Positions 5,972 through 13,758 are shown, numbered from the stretch's first letter. The stretch: DNA of 20,405 nucleotides from Modestobacter sp. (GCA_025965635.1 JAOPWO010000008.1:1-20405); one strand, 5' to 3'. Numbers and translations: made by a program. The notes: generated by a model not told the origin, from the sequence alone.

Positions 5972-8075
5972 CGCGCCGGCCGTGGCGTCCGCCGTCGACC
6001 GCGAGGACCTCACGCAGGTCCCCGACGACGCCCGCACCCGGCACCGCGACCTGTCCGAGGAGCTGGACCGGTACGCCTTCGCCTACTACGTCCAGGACGC
6101 GCCGCTGGTCAGCGACGGCCAGTACGACGAGCTGATGGGCGAGCTCGAGGCCATCGAGGCCGCCCACCCCGCGTTGGTCACGCCGGAGTCGCCGAGCCAG
6201 AAGGTCAACGGCGGCTTCGGCGCCACCTTCGACCCGGTCACGCACCTCGAGCGGATGCAGAGCCTGGACAACGCCTTCTCCTCCGACGAGCTGTCGGCCT
6301 GGGCCGCCCGCGCCGACCGGGACGGCGCCGCCGGCGCCGGTTATCTCTGCGAGCTGAAGGTCGACGGCCTGGCCATCGACCTGGTGTACGAGCGCGGCCG
6401 GCTGGTGCGGGCCGCCACCCGCGGCGACGGCGTCACCGGCGAGGACGTCACGGCCAACGTCCGCACCATGGCCGACGTGCCGCAGCAGCTCGCCGGCCAC
6501 GACGTCCCCGAGCTCGTGGAGGTCCGCGGCGAGGTCTACTTCCCGGTCGCCGCCTTCGCCGAGGTCAACGCCGTCCAGGTCGAGGCGGGCAAGGCCCCGT
6601 TCGCCAACCCGCGCAACGCCGCCGCCGGCTCGCTGCGGCAGAAGGACCCCAAGGTCACCGCCACCCGGCCGCTGCGGCTGGTCGTGCACGGCGTCGGCGC
6701 CCGCCGCGGCTTCGAGCCCGAGCGGCAGTCCGAGGCGTACGAGCGGCTCGCCGCCCTCGGCCTGCCGGTGAGCACCCGCTACGAGGTCGTCCCCGACCTG
6801 GAGGCCGTGTGGGCCTACATCCAGCGGTACCGCGAGCAACGGCACTCCGTCGAGCACGAGATCGACGGCGTCGTCGTCAAGATCGACCAGGTCGCGCTGC
6901 AACGCCGGCTGGGCTCCACCAGTCGCGCGCCGCGGTGGGCGATCGCCTTCAAGTACCCCCCGGAGGAGGCGACCACCAAGCTGCACGACATCCGGGTCAA
7001 CGTCGGCCGCACCGGCCGGGTCACGCCGTTCGCCTACATGGAGCCGGTCAAGGTCGCCGGCTCGACGGTGCAGCTGGCGACGCTGCACAACGCGAGCGAG
7101 GTCAAGCGCAAGGGCGTGCTGATCGGCGACACCGTGGTCATCCGCAAGGCCGGTGACGTGATCCCCGAGGTCCTCGGACCGGTTGTCGCCGCGCGGGACG
7201 GCTCCGAGCGGGAGTTCGTGTTCCCCACGCGCTGCCCCGAGTGCGGCACCGGGCTGCGCCCGGAGAAGGAGGGCGACGCCGACATCCGCTGCCCCAACGC
7301 CCGGTCCTGCCCCGCGCAGCTCCGTGAGCGCGTCTTCCACGTCGCCGGCCGCGGTGCCTTCGACATCGAGGTGCTCGGCTACGAGGCGGCCACCGCACTG
7401 CTGCAGTCGCAGCTGCTGCAGGACGAAGGGGACGTCTTCTCCCTCGACGAGGAGAAGCTCCGGCAGGCCGATTTCTTCACCAAGAAGGACGGCACCCTGT
7501 CGGCCAACGGGCAGAAGCTGCTCGCCAACCTGCAGACCCGCAAGGACGTCCCGCTCTGGCGGGTGCTGGTCGGGCTGTCGATCCGGCACGTCGGCCCGAC
7601 CGCCGCGCAGGCGCTGGCCCGCGAGTTCCGTTCGATCGACCGGCTGATGGCCGCTACCGAAGAGGAGCTGGCGGCCGCCGAGGGCGTCGGGCCGACGATC
7701 GCCGCCGCCGTGCGCGACTGGTTCGGCGTCGACTGGCATCTCGGCGTCGTGGCGAAGTGGCGGCAGGCCGGCGTCCGGATGGCCGACGCCGAGTCCGACG
7801 CCCAGCCCGGCCCGCTGACCGGCGTCACCGTCGTCGTCACCGGCTCGCTGCGCGACCTCAGCCGGGACCAGGCGATCGCCGCCATCCAGGAGCGCGGTGG
7901 CAAGGTCACCGGCTCGGTGTCGAAGAAGACCGGCTTCGTCGTGGTCGGCGCCGACCCCGGCAGCAAGTACGACAAGGCGGTCGCGGTCAGGGCGCCGGTC
8001 CTGGACGACGACGGGTTCGCCGTCCTGCTCGCGCAGGGCCCCGACGCCGCCCGCGAGATCGCGACGATCGGCTGA
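5937..8075 (+). CDS. ligA: NAD-dependent DNA ligase LigA
   Basis: LigA seals nicks in duplex DNA during replication and repair, using NAD+ as adenylate donor. The protein is 712 residues, with the full domain set: domain Ia (YAFAYYVQD ... SDGQYDEL), the adenylation domain with nucleophile K141 in CELKVDGLAI, an OB-fold, a zinc finger with C433, C436, C452 and C458, helix-hairpin-helix repeats (GLSIRHVGPTAAQAL, AAEGVGPTIAAAV) and a C-terminal BRCT domain (GVTVVVTGSL ... GSKYDKA). The GTG at 5937 is chosen because it follows TACGGT at leaderless spacing and the N-terminal extension is short. The neighbours on both sides, the MetE-like gene and the convergent ACT gene, follow the mycobacterial order. 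No missing residue was noticed. Confidence 0.97.
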   Translation: MSTEAEVEQQADAPAVASAVDREDLTQVPDDARTRHRDLSEELDRYAFAYYVQDAPLVSDGQYDELMGELEAIEAAHPALVTPESPSQKVNGGFGATFDPVTHLERMQSLDNAFSSDELSAWAARADRDGAAGAGYLCELKVDGLAIDLVYERGRLVRAATRGDGVTGEDVTANVRTMADVPQQLAGHDVPELVEVRGEVYFPVAAFAEVNAVQVEAGKAPFANPRNAAAGSLRQKDPKVTATRPLRLVVHGVGARRGFEPERQSEAYERLAALGLPVSTRYEVVPDLEAVWAYIQRYREQRHSVEHEIDGVVVKIDQVALQRRLGSTSRAPRWAIAFKYPPEEATTKLHDIRVNVGRTGRVTPFAYMEPVKVAGSTVQLATLHNASEVKRKGVLIGDTVVIRKAGDVIPEVLGPVVAARDGSEREFVFPTRCPECGTGLRPEKEGDADIRCPNARSCPAQLRERVFHVAGRGAFDIEVLGYEAATALLQSQLLQDEGDVFSLDEEKLRQADFFTKKDGTLSANGQKLLANLQTRKDVPLWRVLVGLSIRHVGPTAAQALAREFRSIDRLMAATEEELAAAEGVGPTIAAAVRDWFGVDWHLGVVAKWRQAGVRMADAESDAQPGPLTGVTVVVTGSLRDLSRDQAIAAIQERGGKVTGSVSKKTGFVVVGADPGSKYDKAVAVRAPVLDDDGFAVLLAQGPDAAREIATIG

Positions 8076-8077
8076 AG

Positions 8078-8132
8078 GGCCCCGCTGCCCCCCACGCCTC
8101 GCAAGCCCGGCGCGGGCCCCGGCAGCGGGGCC
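8078..8132. terminator. Bidirectional hairpin terminator between ligA and ACT gene
   Basis: GGCCCCGCTGCC (8078-8089) and GGCAGCGGGGCC (8121-8132) form a perfect 12-bp stem with a 31-base loop. It occupies almost the whole space between the ligA stop (8073-8075) and the stop of the convergent ACT gene (8133-8135). With no T-run on either side, it would act as a U-less terminator in both directions. Confidence 0.65.
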
Positions 8133-8804
8133 TCAAGCCGGGGGGAGGCGGGCGACTGTCGCGGCGATGCCGGTGAGGTGGGCGAACCGCAGCAGCTCCG
8201 ACCGGCGGAACACCGGGCCGCCGGAGCGGCCCACGACCACCGCCGTCCCCGTGTCGTCCAGCGGCGACGCCATCATCTCCACGGCCAGTTCCTGCCACCG
8301 CCGGGGCACCCAGTCGGCCTCGCTGGTCAGCAGCAGGGGAGTGGTGAGCGGCAGCCACGGCAGCGCCACGCCGTCGAAGCTGGGGGCGGCGTCCGACGTG
8401 GCCAGCACCGTCGAGGTGCCGGTGCCGGTGCCGTCCGGCGCGAGCACCGTCGCCCAGCCGCTGTGGAAGACCCGGGGCAGCTCGGCGGCCAGCAGCTTGG
8501 GCGTGCCCGAGCCGGCCCGCGCCAGCGCCTCGAGCAGCACCAGCTCGCGGTGGGTGTCCAGCGGCCCGGCGTAGGGGCGCAGTGACTCCACCTGCACCCC
8601 GGGCACGGCCATGACGGCGGTGATCAGGCTGTCGGCGACCCGGTCCGGAGGCAGCTCCACCACGACGTCGTCCACCGCCACGCCGTTGCCGCGCTCCAGC
8701 ACGTCGACGGACACGATGTCGATGCCGGCAGCGCCGAGCGCGGTCGCGACCGAGCCGAGGAGGCCGGGCCGGTCGGGGACGACCAGCCGCAAGAGGTAGG
8801 ACAC
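8133..8804 (-). CDS. ACT-domain protein (Rv3013-like)
   Basis: The 223-residue protein starts with an ACT domain (residues about 3-75: SYLLRLVVPDRPGLLG, then AAGIDIVSVDVLER). ACT domains bind amino acids and usually regulate metabolic enzymes. The C-terminal part (about 85-223) has a GAF-like look, with WATVLAPDG, LAVEMMASPLDDTGTAVVVGR and SELLRFAHLTGIAATV, but I cannot assign a ligand. The GTG at 8804 is preferred over an ATG 90 bases upstream because GGAGG lies six bases before it and the ACT fold begins at once. An ACT protein in reverse orientation between ligA and gatC matches the mycobacterial arrangement as I recall it. The sensed molecule and target are unknown. Confidence 0.85.
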   Translation of the reverse strand: MSYLLRLVVPDRPGLLGSVATALGAAGIDIVSVDVLERGNGVAVDDVVVELPPDRVADSLITAVMAVPGVQVESLRPYAGPLDTHRELVLLEALARAGSGTPKLLAAELPRVFHSGWATVLAPDGTGTGTSTVLATSDAAPSFDGVALPWLPLTTPLLLTSEADWVPRRWQELAVEMMASPLDDTGTAVVVGRSGGPVFRRSELLRFAHLTGIAATVARLPPA

Positions 8805-8810
8805 GGGTTG

Positions 8811-8815
8811 CCTCC
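8811..8815 (-). promoter_or_regulatory. Ribosome binding site deciding the ACT gene start
   Basis: On the minus strand GGAGG stands six bases before GTG 8804. No comparable site precedes the longer ATG start at 8894, so the shorter protein is favoured. Confidence 0.6.
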
Positions 8816-8861
8816 GGGGTGCCGTCCTGTGCCTGTCCCGGGGGCTCCGGGCTGCGGGGGT

Positions 8862-8875
8862 GATCGCCGTCGATC
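8862..8875. promoter_or_regulatory. Inverted repeat in the ACT/gatC divergent region
   Basis: GATCG-CCGT-CGATC is a perfect 5+5 inverted repeat in the roughly 170-bp spacer between the two divergent genes. It might be an operator shared by the two promoters. At this length chance is a real alternative. Confidence 0.2.
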
Positions 8876-8946
8876 GGGTCCCAGCTTCCCGCATGGACGG
8901 CCTCCCTGGCCAACCCCGGGCGCGTCGCCGGTGGCTCCAGCCCCCG

Positions 8947-8952
8947 TAGAGT
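8947..8952 (+). promoter_or_regulatory. Candidate -10 box of the gat operon
   Basis: TAGAGT lies eight bases before the GTG at 8961, which opens a six-codon ORF, and 25 bases before the gatC ATG. It is the best -10 match in the divergent spacer. No clear -35 was found. Confidence 0.5.
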
Positions 8953-8960
8953 GGCCTTCC

Positions 8961-8981
8961 GTGGAGCGCACTGGAGCATGA
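8961..8981 (+). CDS. Possible leaderless six-codon upstream ORF overlapping gatC
   Basis: GTG GAG CGC ACT GGA GCA TGA (peptide MERTGA) begins eight bases after TAGAGT, so the transcript would begin at or near this GTG. Its stop overlaps the gatC ATG as ATGA (8978-8981). The upstream ORF could deliver ribosomes to gatC by termination-reinitiation, since GGAG sits only one base from the gatC ATG, too close to serve well. This is inference from spacing only. Confidence 0.35.
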   Translation: MERTGA

Positions 8982-9277
8982 GCAACCTCTCCCGCACCGA
9001 CGTCGAGCACCTGGCGCGGCTCGCGCGGCTCGCGGTGACCGACGAGGAGCTCGACGTCTTCGCCGGCCAGCTCGACGTCGTCCTCGACGCCGTCGCCCGG
9101 GTCGGTGAGGCCGCCGCGGCCGACGTCCCGCCGACCTCGCACGTCGTCCCGCTGACCAACGTGTTCCGGCCCGACGTCGTCACCCCGAGCCTGCCCCGCG
9201 ACCAGGTCCTCGCCGGCGCCCCTGCGGCCGAGGACGACCGGTTCCGCGTGCCCCGGATCCTGCAGGAGGAAGCGTGA
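8978..9277 (+). CDS. gatC: Glutamyl-tRNA(Gln)/aspartyl-tRNA(Asn) amidotransferase subunit C
   Basis: GatC is the small subunit that wraps around GatA and GatB and stabilises the amidotransferase that converts Glu-tRNA(Gln) to Gln-tRNA(Gln), and often Asp-tRNA(Asn) to Asn-tRNA(Asn). The 99-residue protein has the family pattern VEHLARLARLAVTDEELDVFAGQLDVVLDAV, simple helices, and the C-terminal motif PDVVTPSLPRDQVLAGAP ... FRVPRIL. ATG 8978 is used because the motif follows immediately; the longer in-frame start at 8951 would lie inside the promoter. The stop overlaps the GTG of gatA by four bases. Confidence 0.93.
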   Translation: MSNLSRTDVEHLARLARLAVTDEELDVFAGQLDVVLDAVARVGEAAAADVPPTSHVVPLTNVFRPDVVTPSLPRDQVLAGAPAAEDDRFRVPRILQEEA

Positions 9278-10818
9278 CCGCCACGAGTCGAGCAGTGCGC
9301 ACCGACCTGACCACGCTGGACGTCGCCACGCTCCAGCAGTCTCTGGCGGCCGGTGAGGTCAGCGCGGTCGAGGTGACCCGCGCCCACCTGGACCGGATCG
9401 CCGCCGACGACGGCCGGCTGGGCTCCTACCTGCACGTCGACCCCGAGGCCGCGCTGGCCTCGGCCGCGGAGGTCGACCGGGTGCGCTCCGCCGGCGGGGA
9501 GCTGGGCCCGCTCGCCGGCGTCCCGATCGCGCTCAAGGACGTGGTGGTCACCGAGGGCGTGCCCACCACCAGCGGCTCGAAGATCCTCGACGGCTGGCGT
9601 CCGCCCTACGACGCCACCGTCGCAGCCCGGCTCAAGGCGGCCGGAACGGTGCTGCTGGGCAAGACCAACATGGACGAGTTCGCGATGGGGTCCTCCACGG
9701 AGAACTCCGCCTACCGCGCCACCCGCAACCCCTGGGACCTCGACCGGATCCCCGGCGGCTCCTCCGGCGGATCGAGCGCCGCGGTCGCCGGGCACCTCGC
9801 GCCGTGGGCGATCGGCACCGACACCGGCGGCTCGATCCGCCAGCCGGCCGCGCTGACCGGCCTGGTGGGGCACAAGCCCACCTACGGCGGCGTGTCCCGC
9901 TACGGCCTGATCGCCTTCTCCTCCAGCCTGGACCAGGCCGGACCGATGGCCCGCACGGTGCTCGACGCGGCACTGCTGCACGAGGCGATCGGCGGGCACG
10001 ACCCGCGCGACTCCACCAGCATCGACGCGCCGGTCCCCGGGCTGGTCGCGGCGGCCCGGGACGGCGCCCGCGGCGACCTGTCGGGCCTGAAGGTCGGCGT
10101 GGTCACCGAGCTCGGCGGCGAGGGCCACCGCGAGGGCTACGGCGCCGGGGTCCTGGAGCGCGTCGCCGAGGCGGTCGCGCTGCTCACCGAGCTGGGCGCT
10201 GCGGTGCGGCCGGTCTCCTGCCCGTCCTTCGACCTGGCGCTGGCCGCCTACTACCTGATCGCACCGAGCGAGGCCTCCTCCAACCTGGCCCGCTTCGACG
10301 GCGTCCGGTTCGGCCTGCGGGTCGGCGACGACGGCAGCCACGACCTCGACGAGGTCATGGCCCTCACCCGGGAGCAGGGCTTCGGCGCCGAGGTCAAGCG
10401 CCGGATCATCCTGGGCACCTACGCGCTGTCCAGCGGGTACTACGAGGCCTACTACGGGCAGGCGCAGAAGGTGCGCACGCTGATCACCCGGGAGTTCTCC
10501 GCCGCGTACGCCGACGTCGACGTCCTGGTCAGCCCGACCAGCCCGACCGTCGCCTGGCCGATCGGGGCCCGGGTCGACGACCCGATCGCCATGTACGCAG
10601 CCGACCTGTGCACCCTGCCGGCCAGCCTGGCCGGTGTGCCGGCGATCTCGGTGCCCTGCGGGCTGTCCGAGGGGCTGCCGGTGGGGCTGCAGGTCATGGC
10701 GCCCGCCCTCGCCGACGACCGCTGCTACCGCGTCGCTGCGGCGCTCGAGGCCGCGCAGGACGCCGCCCGCGGGCACCGGTTGCTCGACGAGCTGAGCACC
10801 GCGGCGGGTGCGGCATGA
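9274..10818 (+). CDS. gatA: Glutamyl-tRNA(Gln)/aspartyl-tRNA(Asn) amidotransferase subunit A
   Basis: GatA is the glutaminase subunit that releases ammonia from glutamine for transamidation in the GatCAB complex. It is a 514-residue amidase-signature protein. The catalytic triad is visible: K88 in IALKDV, the cis-serine S163 in GGSSGGS, and the nucleophile S187 in DTGGSIRQPA. KTNMDEFAMGSSTENSAY and VGHKPTYGGVSRYGLIAF are typical GatA sequences, which argue against a general amidase. The GTG at 9274 overlaps the gatC stop (GTGA), and the gatA stop overlaps the ATG of the next small gene (ATGA), so the operon is tightly coupled. Confidence 0.96.
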   Translation: MTATSRAVRTDLTTLDVATLQQSLAAGEVSAVEVTRAHLDRIAADDGRLGSYLHVDPEAALASAAEVDRVRSAGGELGPLAGVPIALKDVVVTEGVPTTSGSKILDGWRPPYDATVAARLKAAGTVLLGKTNMDEFAMGSSTENSAYRATRNPWDLDRIPGGSSGGSSAAVAGHLAPWAIGTDTGGSIRQPAALTGLVGHKPTYGGVSRYGLIAFSSSLDQAGPMARTVLDAALLHEAIGGHDPRDSTSIDAPVPGLVAAARDGARGDLSGLKVGVVTELGGEGHREGYGAGVLERVAEAVALLTELGAAVRPVSCPSFDLALAAYYLIAPSEASSNLARFDGVRFGLRVGDDGSHDLDEVMALTREQGFGAEVKRRIILGTYALSSGYYEAYYGQAQKVRTLITREFSAAYADVDVLVSPTSPTVAWPIGARVDDPIAMYAADLCTLPASLAGVPAISVPCGLSEGLPVGLQVMAPALADDRCYRVAAALEAAQDAARGHRLLDELSTAAGAA

Positions 10819-11021
10819 ACGGGGCGACGAAGGCCACCCTCGCGCTGGCCGCGTTCGTCGTGGTCCTCGGCGCCGTTCTGTGGGTCACCACGGACCGTGC
10901 CTACTTCGCCGTCTTCATCGTGCTGGGGCTGCTCACCGGTGTGGGTGCCTGGGCCACCAGCCGCACCCCGCCGGCGCCGCGCCCCGGCCCCGGCACCACC
11001 TCGGAGGGGAACACCCCGTGA
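10815..11021 (+). CDS. Small two-helix membrane protein inside the gat operon
   Basis: The 68-residue product has two probable membrane helices, residues 7-24 (ATLALAAFVVVLGAVLWV) and 29-47 (AYFAVFIVLGLLTGVGAWA), joined by a short TTDR turn. A Pro/Arg-rich tail follows (51-68). The ATG overlaps the gatA stop (ATGA) and its own stop overlaps the gatB GTG (GTGA), so it is embedded between two subunits of one enzyme and almost certainly co-translated. I recognise no family. In M. tuberculosis this place is held, as I recall, by pfkA instead. It may simply be a passenger, or tether something to the membrane; the sequence gives no function. Third-position G/C is as strong as in its neighbours, supporting real coding. 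Confidence 0.75.
   Translation: MNGATKATLALAAFVVVLGAVLWVTTDRAYFAVFIVLGLLTGVGAWATSRTPPAPRPGPGTTSEGNTP
11003..11009 (+). promoter_or_regulatory. Ribosome binding site of gatB
   Basis: GGAGGGG lies eight bases before the GTG at 11018, inside the end of the small membrane gene. It supports 11018 as the gatB start against an open extension reaching back to 10808. Confidence 0.65.
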
Positions 11022-12520
11022 GCACTGACCGCCTCGTCGACTACGACGAGGTCACCACCCGCTACGAGCCGGTGATCGGGCTGGAGACCCACGTCGAGCT
11101 GGGCACCGCCTCCAAGATGTTCTGCGGCTGCTCGACGACCTTCGGCGCCGAGCCGAACACCCAGACCTGCCCGGTCTGCCTGGGCCTGCCCGGATCGCTG
11201 CCGGTGGCCAACGCCGCCGCCGTCGAGGCCACCATCCAGATCGGCCTGGCGCTGGGCTCGGAGATCGCGCCGTGGTGCCGCTTCGCGCGGAAGAACTACT
11301 TCTACCCCGACATCCCCAAGGGCTTCCAGACCAGCCAGTACGACGAGCCGCTGTGCGTCGGCGGGCACCTGGACGTCGACGTCGAGGGGCAGACGTACCG
11401 GGTGGAGATCGAGCGCGTGCATCTGGAGGAGGACACCGGCAAGAACCTGCACGTCGGTGGTTCCACCGGGCGCATCCACGGCGCCGACCACTCGCTGGTC
11501 GACTACAACCGGGCCGGCATCCCGCTGGTCGAGATCGTCACCCGGCCGGTCCCGGGCGCCGGGGCCAAGGCCCCCGAGGTGGCCCGCGCGTACGTCACCG
11601 AGCTCCGCGAGATCGTCCAGACCCTCGGCGTCTCCGATGTGCGGATGGAGCAGGGCAGCCTGCGGTGCGACGTCAACATCTCGCTCAACCCGGTCGGGGC
11701 TCCCGAGTGGGGCACCCGCACCGAGACCAAGAACGTGAACTCGCTGCGGTCGGTCGAGCGCGCGGTGCGCTTCGAGATGCGGCGACAGGCCGCGCGCCTG
11801 GACGAGGGCGACCGGATCGTGCAGGAGACCCGGCACTTCCACGAGGACACCGGCACCACGTCGTCGGGGCGGAGCAAGGAGGAGGCCACCGACTACCGGT
11901 ACTTCCCCGAGCCCGACCTGGTGCCCATCGCCGCCGACGCGGACTGGATCGAGCAGCTGCGGGCCGGGCTGCCCGAGCTGCCCGCCGCCCGCCGGACCCG
12001 GCTGCAGCAGGAGTGGGGCATCTCGGCCACCGAGATGACCTGGCTGGCCAACGCCGGCGCCCTGGGCCTGGTCGAGGAGACCGTGGCCGCCGGTGCCAAC
12101 CCGGCCGACGCCCGCAAGTGGTGGCTGGGTGACCTCGCCCGGCGGGCCACCGAGGCCGGCACCGACCTCGCCGAGCTGGCCATCACCCCGGCCCAGGTCG
12201 CCGAGCTCGCCCGGCTGATCACCGAGGGCACGATCAACGACAAGCTGGCCCGGCAGGTCCTCGACGGCGTGCTCGCCGGTGAGGGCGACCCGGCGAAGGT
12301 GGTCGAGGCCCACGGTCTGGCGGTCCTGGGTGAGTCCGACGAGCTGGTCGCTGCGGTCGACGCGGCGATCGCCGGCGCCCCCGACGTGGTGGCCAAGGTG
12401 CAGAGCGGGAAGGTGCAGGCGCTCGGCGCGCTGGTCGGCGCGGTCATGAAGACCACCCGCGGCAAGGCCGACGCGGCCACGGTGCGGCGGATGCTGGAGG
12501 AGCGGGTGCTCAGCAGTTAG
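11018..12520 (+). CDS. gatB: Glutamyl-tRNA(Gln)/aspartyl-tRNA(Asn) amidotransferase subunit B
   Basis: GatB binds the misacylated tRNA, activates its side-chain carboxylate with ATP and uses ammonia channelled from GatA. The 500-residue protein opens with YEPVIGLETHVEL and has a zinc-type cysteine set (C36, C38, C51, C54), then ARKNYFYPDIPKGFQTSQY, the cradle-domain motif RVHLEEDTGKNLH, and DYNRAGIPLVEIVT. The C-terminal YqeY-like tRNA-binding domain covers about residues 350-498. Start GTG 11018 is fixed by a good ribosome binding site and the overlap with the preceding stop. The stop TAG overlaps the stop of the convergent dehydrogenase gene by four bases. Confidence 0.96.
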   Translation: MSTDRLVDYDEVTTRYEPVIGLETHVELGTASKMFCGCSTTFGAEPNTQTCPVCLGLPGSLPVANAAAVEATIQIGLALGSEIAPWCRFARKNYFYPDIPKGFQTSQYDEPLCVGGHLDVDVEGQTYRVEIERVHLEEDTGKNLHVGGSTGRIHGADHSLVDYNRAGIPLVEIVTRPVPGAGAKAPEVARAYVTELREIVQTLGVSDVRMEQGSLRCDVNISLNPVGAPEWGTRTETKNVNSLRSVERAVRFEMRRQAARLDEGDRIVQETRHFHEDTGTTSSGRSKEEATDYRYFPEPDLVPIAADADWIEQLRAGLPELPAARRTRLQQEWGISATEMTWLANAGALGLVEETVAAGANPADARKWWLGDLARRATEAGTDLAELAITPAQVAELARLITEGTINDKLARQVLDGVLAGEGDPAKVVEAHGLAVLGESDELVAAVDAAIAGAPDVVAKVQSGKVQALGALVGAVMKTTRGKADAATVRRMLEERVLSS

Positions 12521-13680
12521 AGGGGCGAATCGGCGTCCGAGGACGGCGGCAGCACCCGCAGCACCCGGTCGTCGTCGGCGGCCGGTGTGCCGGCGCCGTC
12601 CCCGTTGGACGTGGTGATCCACAGCGCGCCGGCGGTGTCGGTGACCACGGTCCGCAGCCGGCCGTACCGGCCGGTGAGGAAACCCTCGGGCTCGGCCACC
12701 GGCGTGCGCCGGCCGTCGAGCTCGACCACCAGCACCTGCTCGCCGGTGCGCTCGCCGAGGAAGACGAAGGGCCCCGAGACCGCGCACCCGCCCAGGCCCT
12801 CCTGGGCCTGGGGCACCTGCAGCACCGGCGACCGCCCGGCCGGGCCGTAGTCGCCACCGGCGCTCAGCGCGTCGAGCTCGTCCGGGCCGGTGGCCAGGTC
12901 ATCGGTGCCGAACAGCTGCTCGTCGCCGCCCATGCACAGCGCGGTCACGTCGCTGTGGCCGCGGGAGAACACCGGCCCGTCGCCGGCCGGCTGGCCGAAC
13001 ACGTCAACGGCCAGCACCTTGCCGGCCAGGGACGCGGCGTCGCCGGCGAGCGCCGGGTCGCCCGTGTCGCCGGTGCCCACGTACAGCGTGCCGTCGACGC
13101 CGAACACCAGCCCGCCGCCGTTGTGCACCTCGCCCCGGGGGATGCCGGTGAGCACCGGGTTCGGCGTGCCGCCGAGCGGGAACCGCACCACCCGGTTGTC
13201 GGTGGCGGTGCTCAGGTAGGCGTAGAGGAGCCCGTCCTCGCCGAAGGTCGGCGAGAGCGCCAGCCCGAGCAGGCCGCCCTCGCCCGCGGTGTCCACCCCG
13301 GGCAGCGTCATCAGCTCGCGGGCGGGGGAGCGGTCGGGGAAGACCTGCAGCAGCCGGCCGGTCTCGCGCTCGCCGACCACCGCCGTCCCGTCCGGGAGCA
13401 CGACCAGCCCGGTGGGGACGGCGAGGTCGGTGGCCACCACGTTCGGGTCGCCGTCGGTCCCCTGGCTGCTGCCCTCCTGCGGCGACGGATCGCCGGGTGC
13501 GGGCAGCGGTGCGCTGCTCGACGGTGGGGCGACCTGCGGCGGTGGTCCCTCCGGGCGGTCCCGGAACGGGCCCACCGGCTGGTAGCCGCTCGAGCAGCCG
13601 GCGGCCAGCAGGCAGCCGGCCAGAGCCGGCGCCAGCCACCGTCGGCGCGCCGCCACCCGCCCCGTCGTCCGCCGTCCCAC
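12517..13680 (-). CDS. Lipoprotein, glucose/sorbosone dehydrogenase (PQQ-type beta-propeller) family
   Basis: Family members are six-bladed beta-propellers that oxidise sugars with PQQ. This 387-residue protein has a twin-Arg/basic N-terminus, a hydrophobic stretch and the lipobox LAAGC with C29, so it is likely anchored to the outer face of the membrane. A Pro/Ser-rich linker (about 40-80) precedes the propeller: VPTGLVVLPDGTAVVGER, GEGGLLGLALSP, VHNGGGLVFGVDGTLYVGTGD. H186 in EVHNGGG fits the catalytic histidine. The later motif usually read as GHRN is GHSD (241-244), lacking the arginine, so activity with PQQ is uncertain. GTG 13680 is favoured over the longer frame because TACTGT stands seven bases upstream (leaderless). 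Substrate unknown. Confidence 0.82.
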   Translation of the reverse strand: MGRRTTGRVAARRRWLAPALAGCLLAAGCSSGYQPVGPFRDRPEGPPPQVAPPSSSAPLPAPGDPSPQEGSSQGTDGDPNVVATDLAVPTGLVVLPDGTAVVGERETGRLLQVFPDRSPARELMTLPGVDTAGEGGLLGLALSPTFGEDGLLYAYLSTATDNRVVRFPLGGTPNPVLTGIPRGEVHNGGGLVFGVDGTLYVGTGDTGDPALAGDAASLAGKVLAVDVFGQPAGDGPVFSRGHSDVTALCMGGDEQLFGTDDLATGPDELDALSAGGDYGPAGRSPVLQVPQAQEGLGGCAVSGPFVFLGERTGEQVLVVELDGRRTPVAEPEGFLTGRYGRLRTVVTDTAGALWITTSNGDGAGTPAADDDRVLRVLPPSSDADSPL

Positions 13681-13687
13681 CCCGGCC

Positions 13688-13693
13688 ACAGTA
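13688..13693 (-). promoter_or_regulatory. Candidate -10 box for leaderless dehydrogenase-lipoprotein gene
   Basis: On the minus strand TACTGT is seven bases from GTG 13680, matching the layout seen at other starts here. It shares the short divergent spacer with the promoter of the hydroxyacid dehydrogenase gene. Confidence 0.5.
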
Positions 13694-13758
13694 CGTGCGG
13701 CCGGCAGCCGCCGGAGCCGCCTGTCCGCGCCGGCCGGGCCGGCCGGGCCGCGTGAGCC

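Noticed and set aside
5694..7739. 681-codon open frame on the minus strand across ligA
   Set aside because: It is the antisense shadow of ligA. Its sequence is rich in Gly, Arg, Asp and Val-Asp-type repeats without domain structure, and ligA on the plus strand is unmistakable. The same reasoning removes the minus-strand frames at 1249-3075, 3184-4959, 7987-10776, 10901-12787, 13758-15113, 15279-16781 and 17025-19511.
10808..11017. Upstream extension of gatB
   Set aside because: It is Arg/His-rich shadow of the small membrane gene. GGAGGGG followed by GTG 11018 fixes the start.
13732..13749. GGCCGGGCC tandem repeat as an operator
   Set aside because: Two 9-bp G/C-only units are easily formed by chance in DNA of this composition, and no symmetry suited to a dimeric regulator was found.
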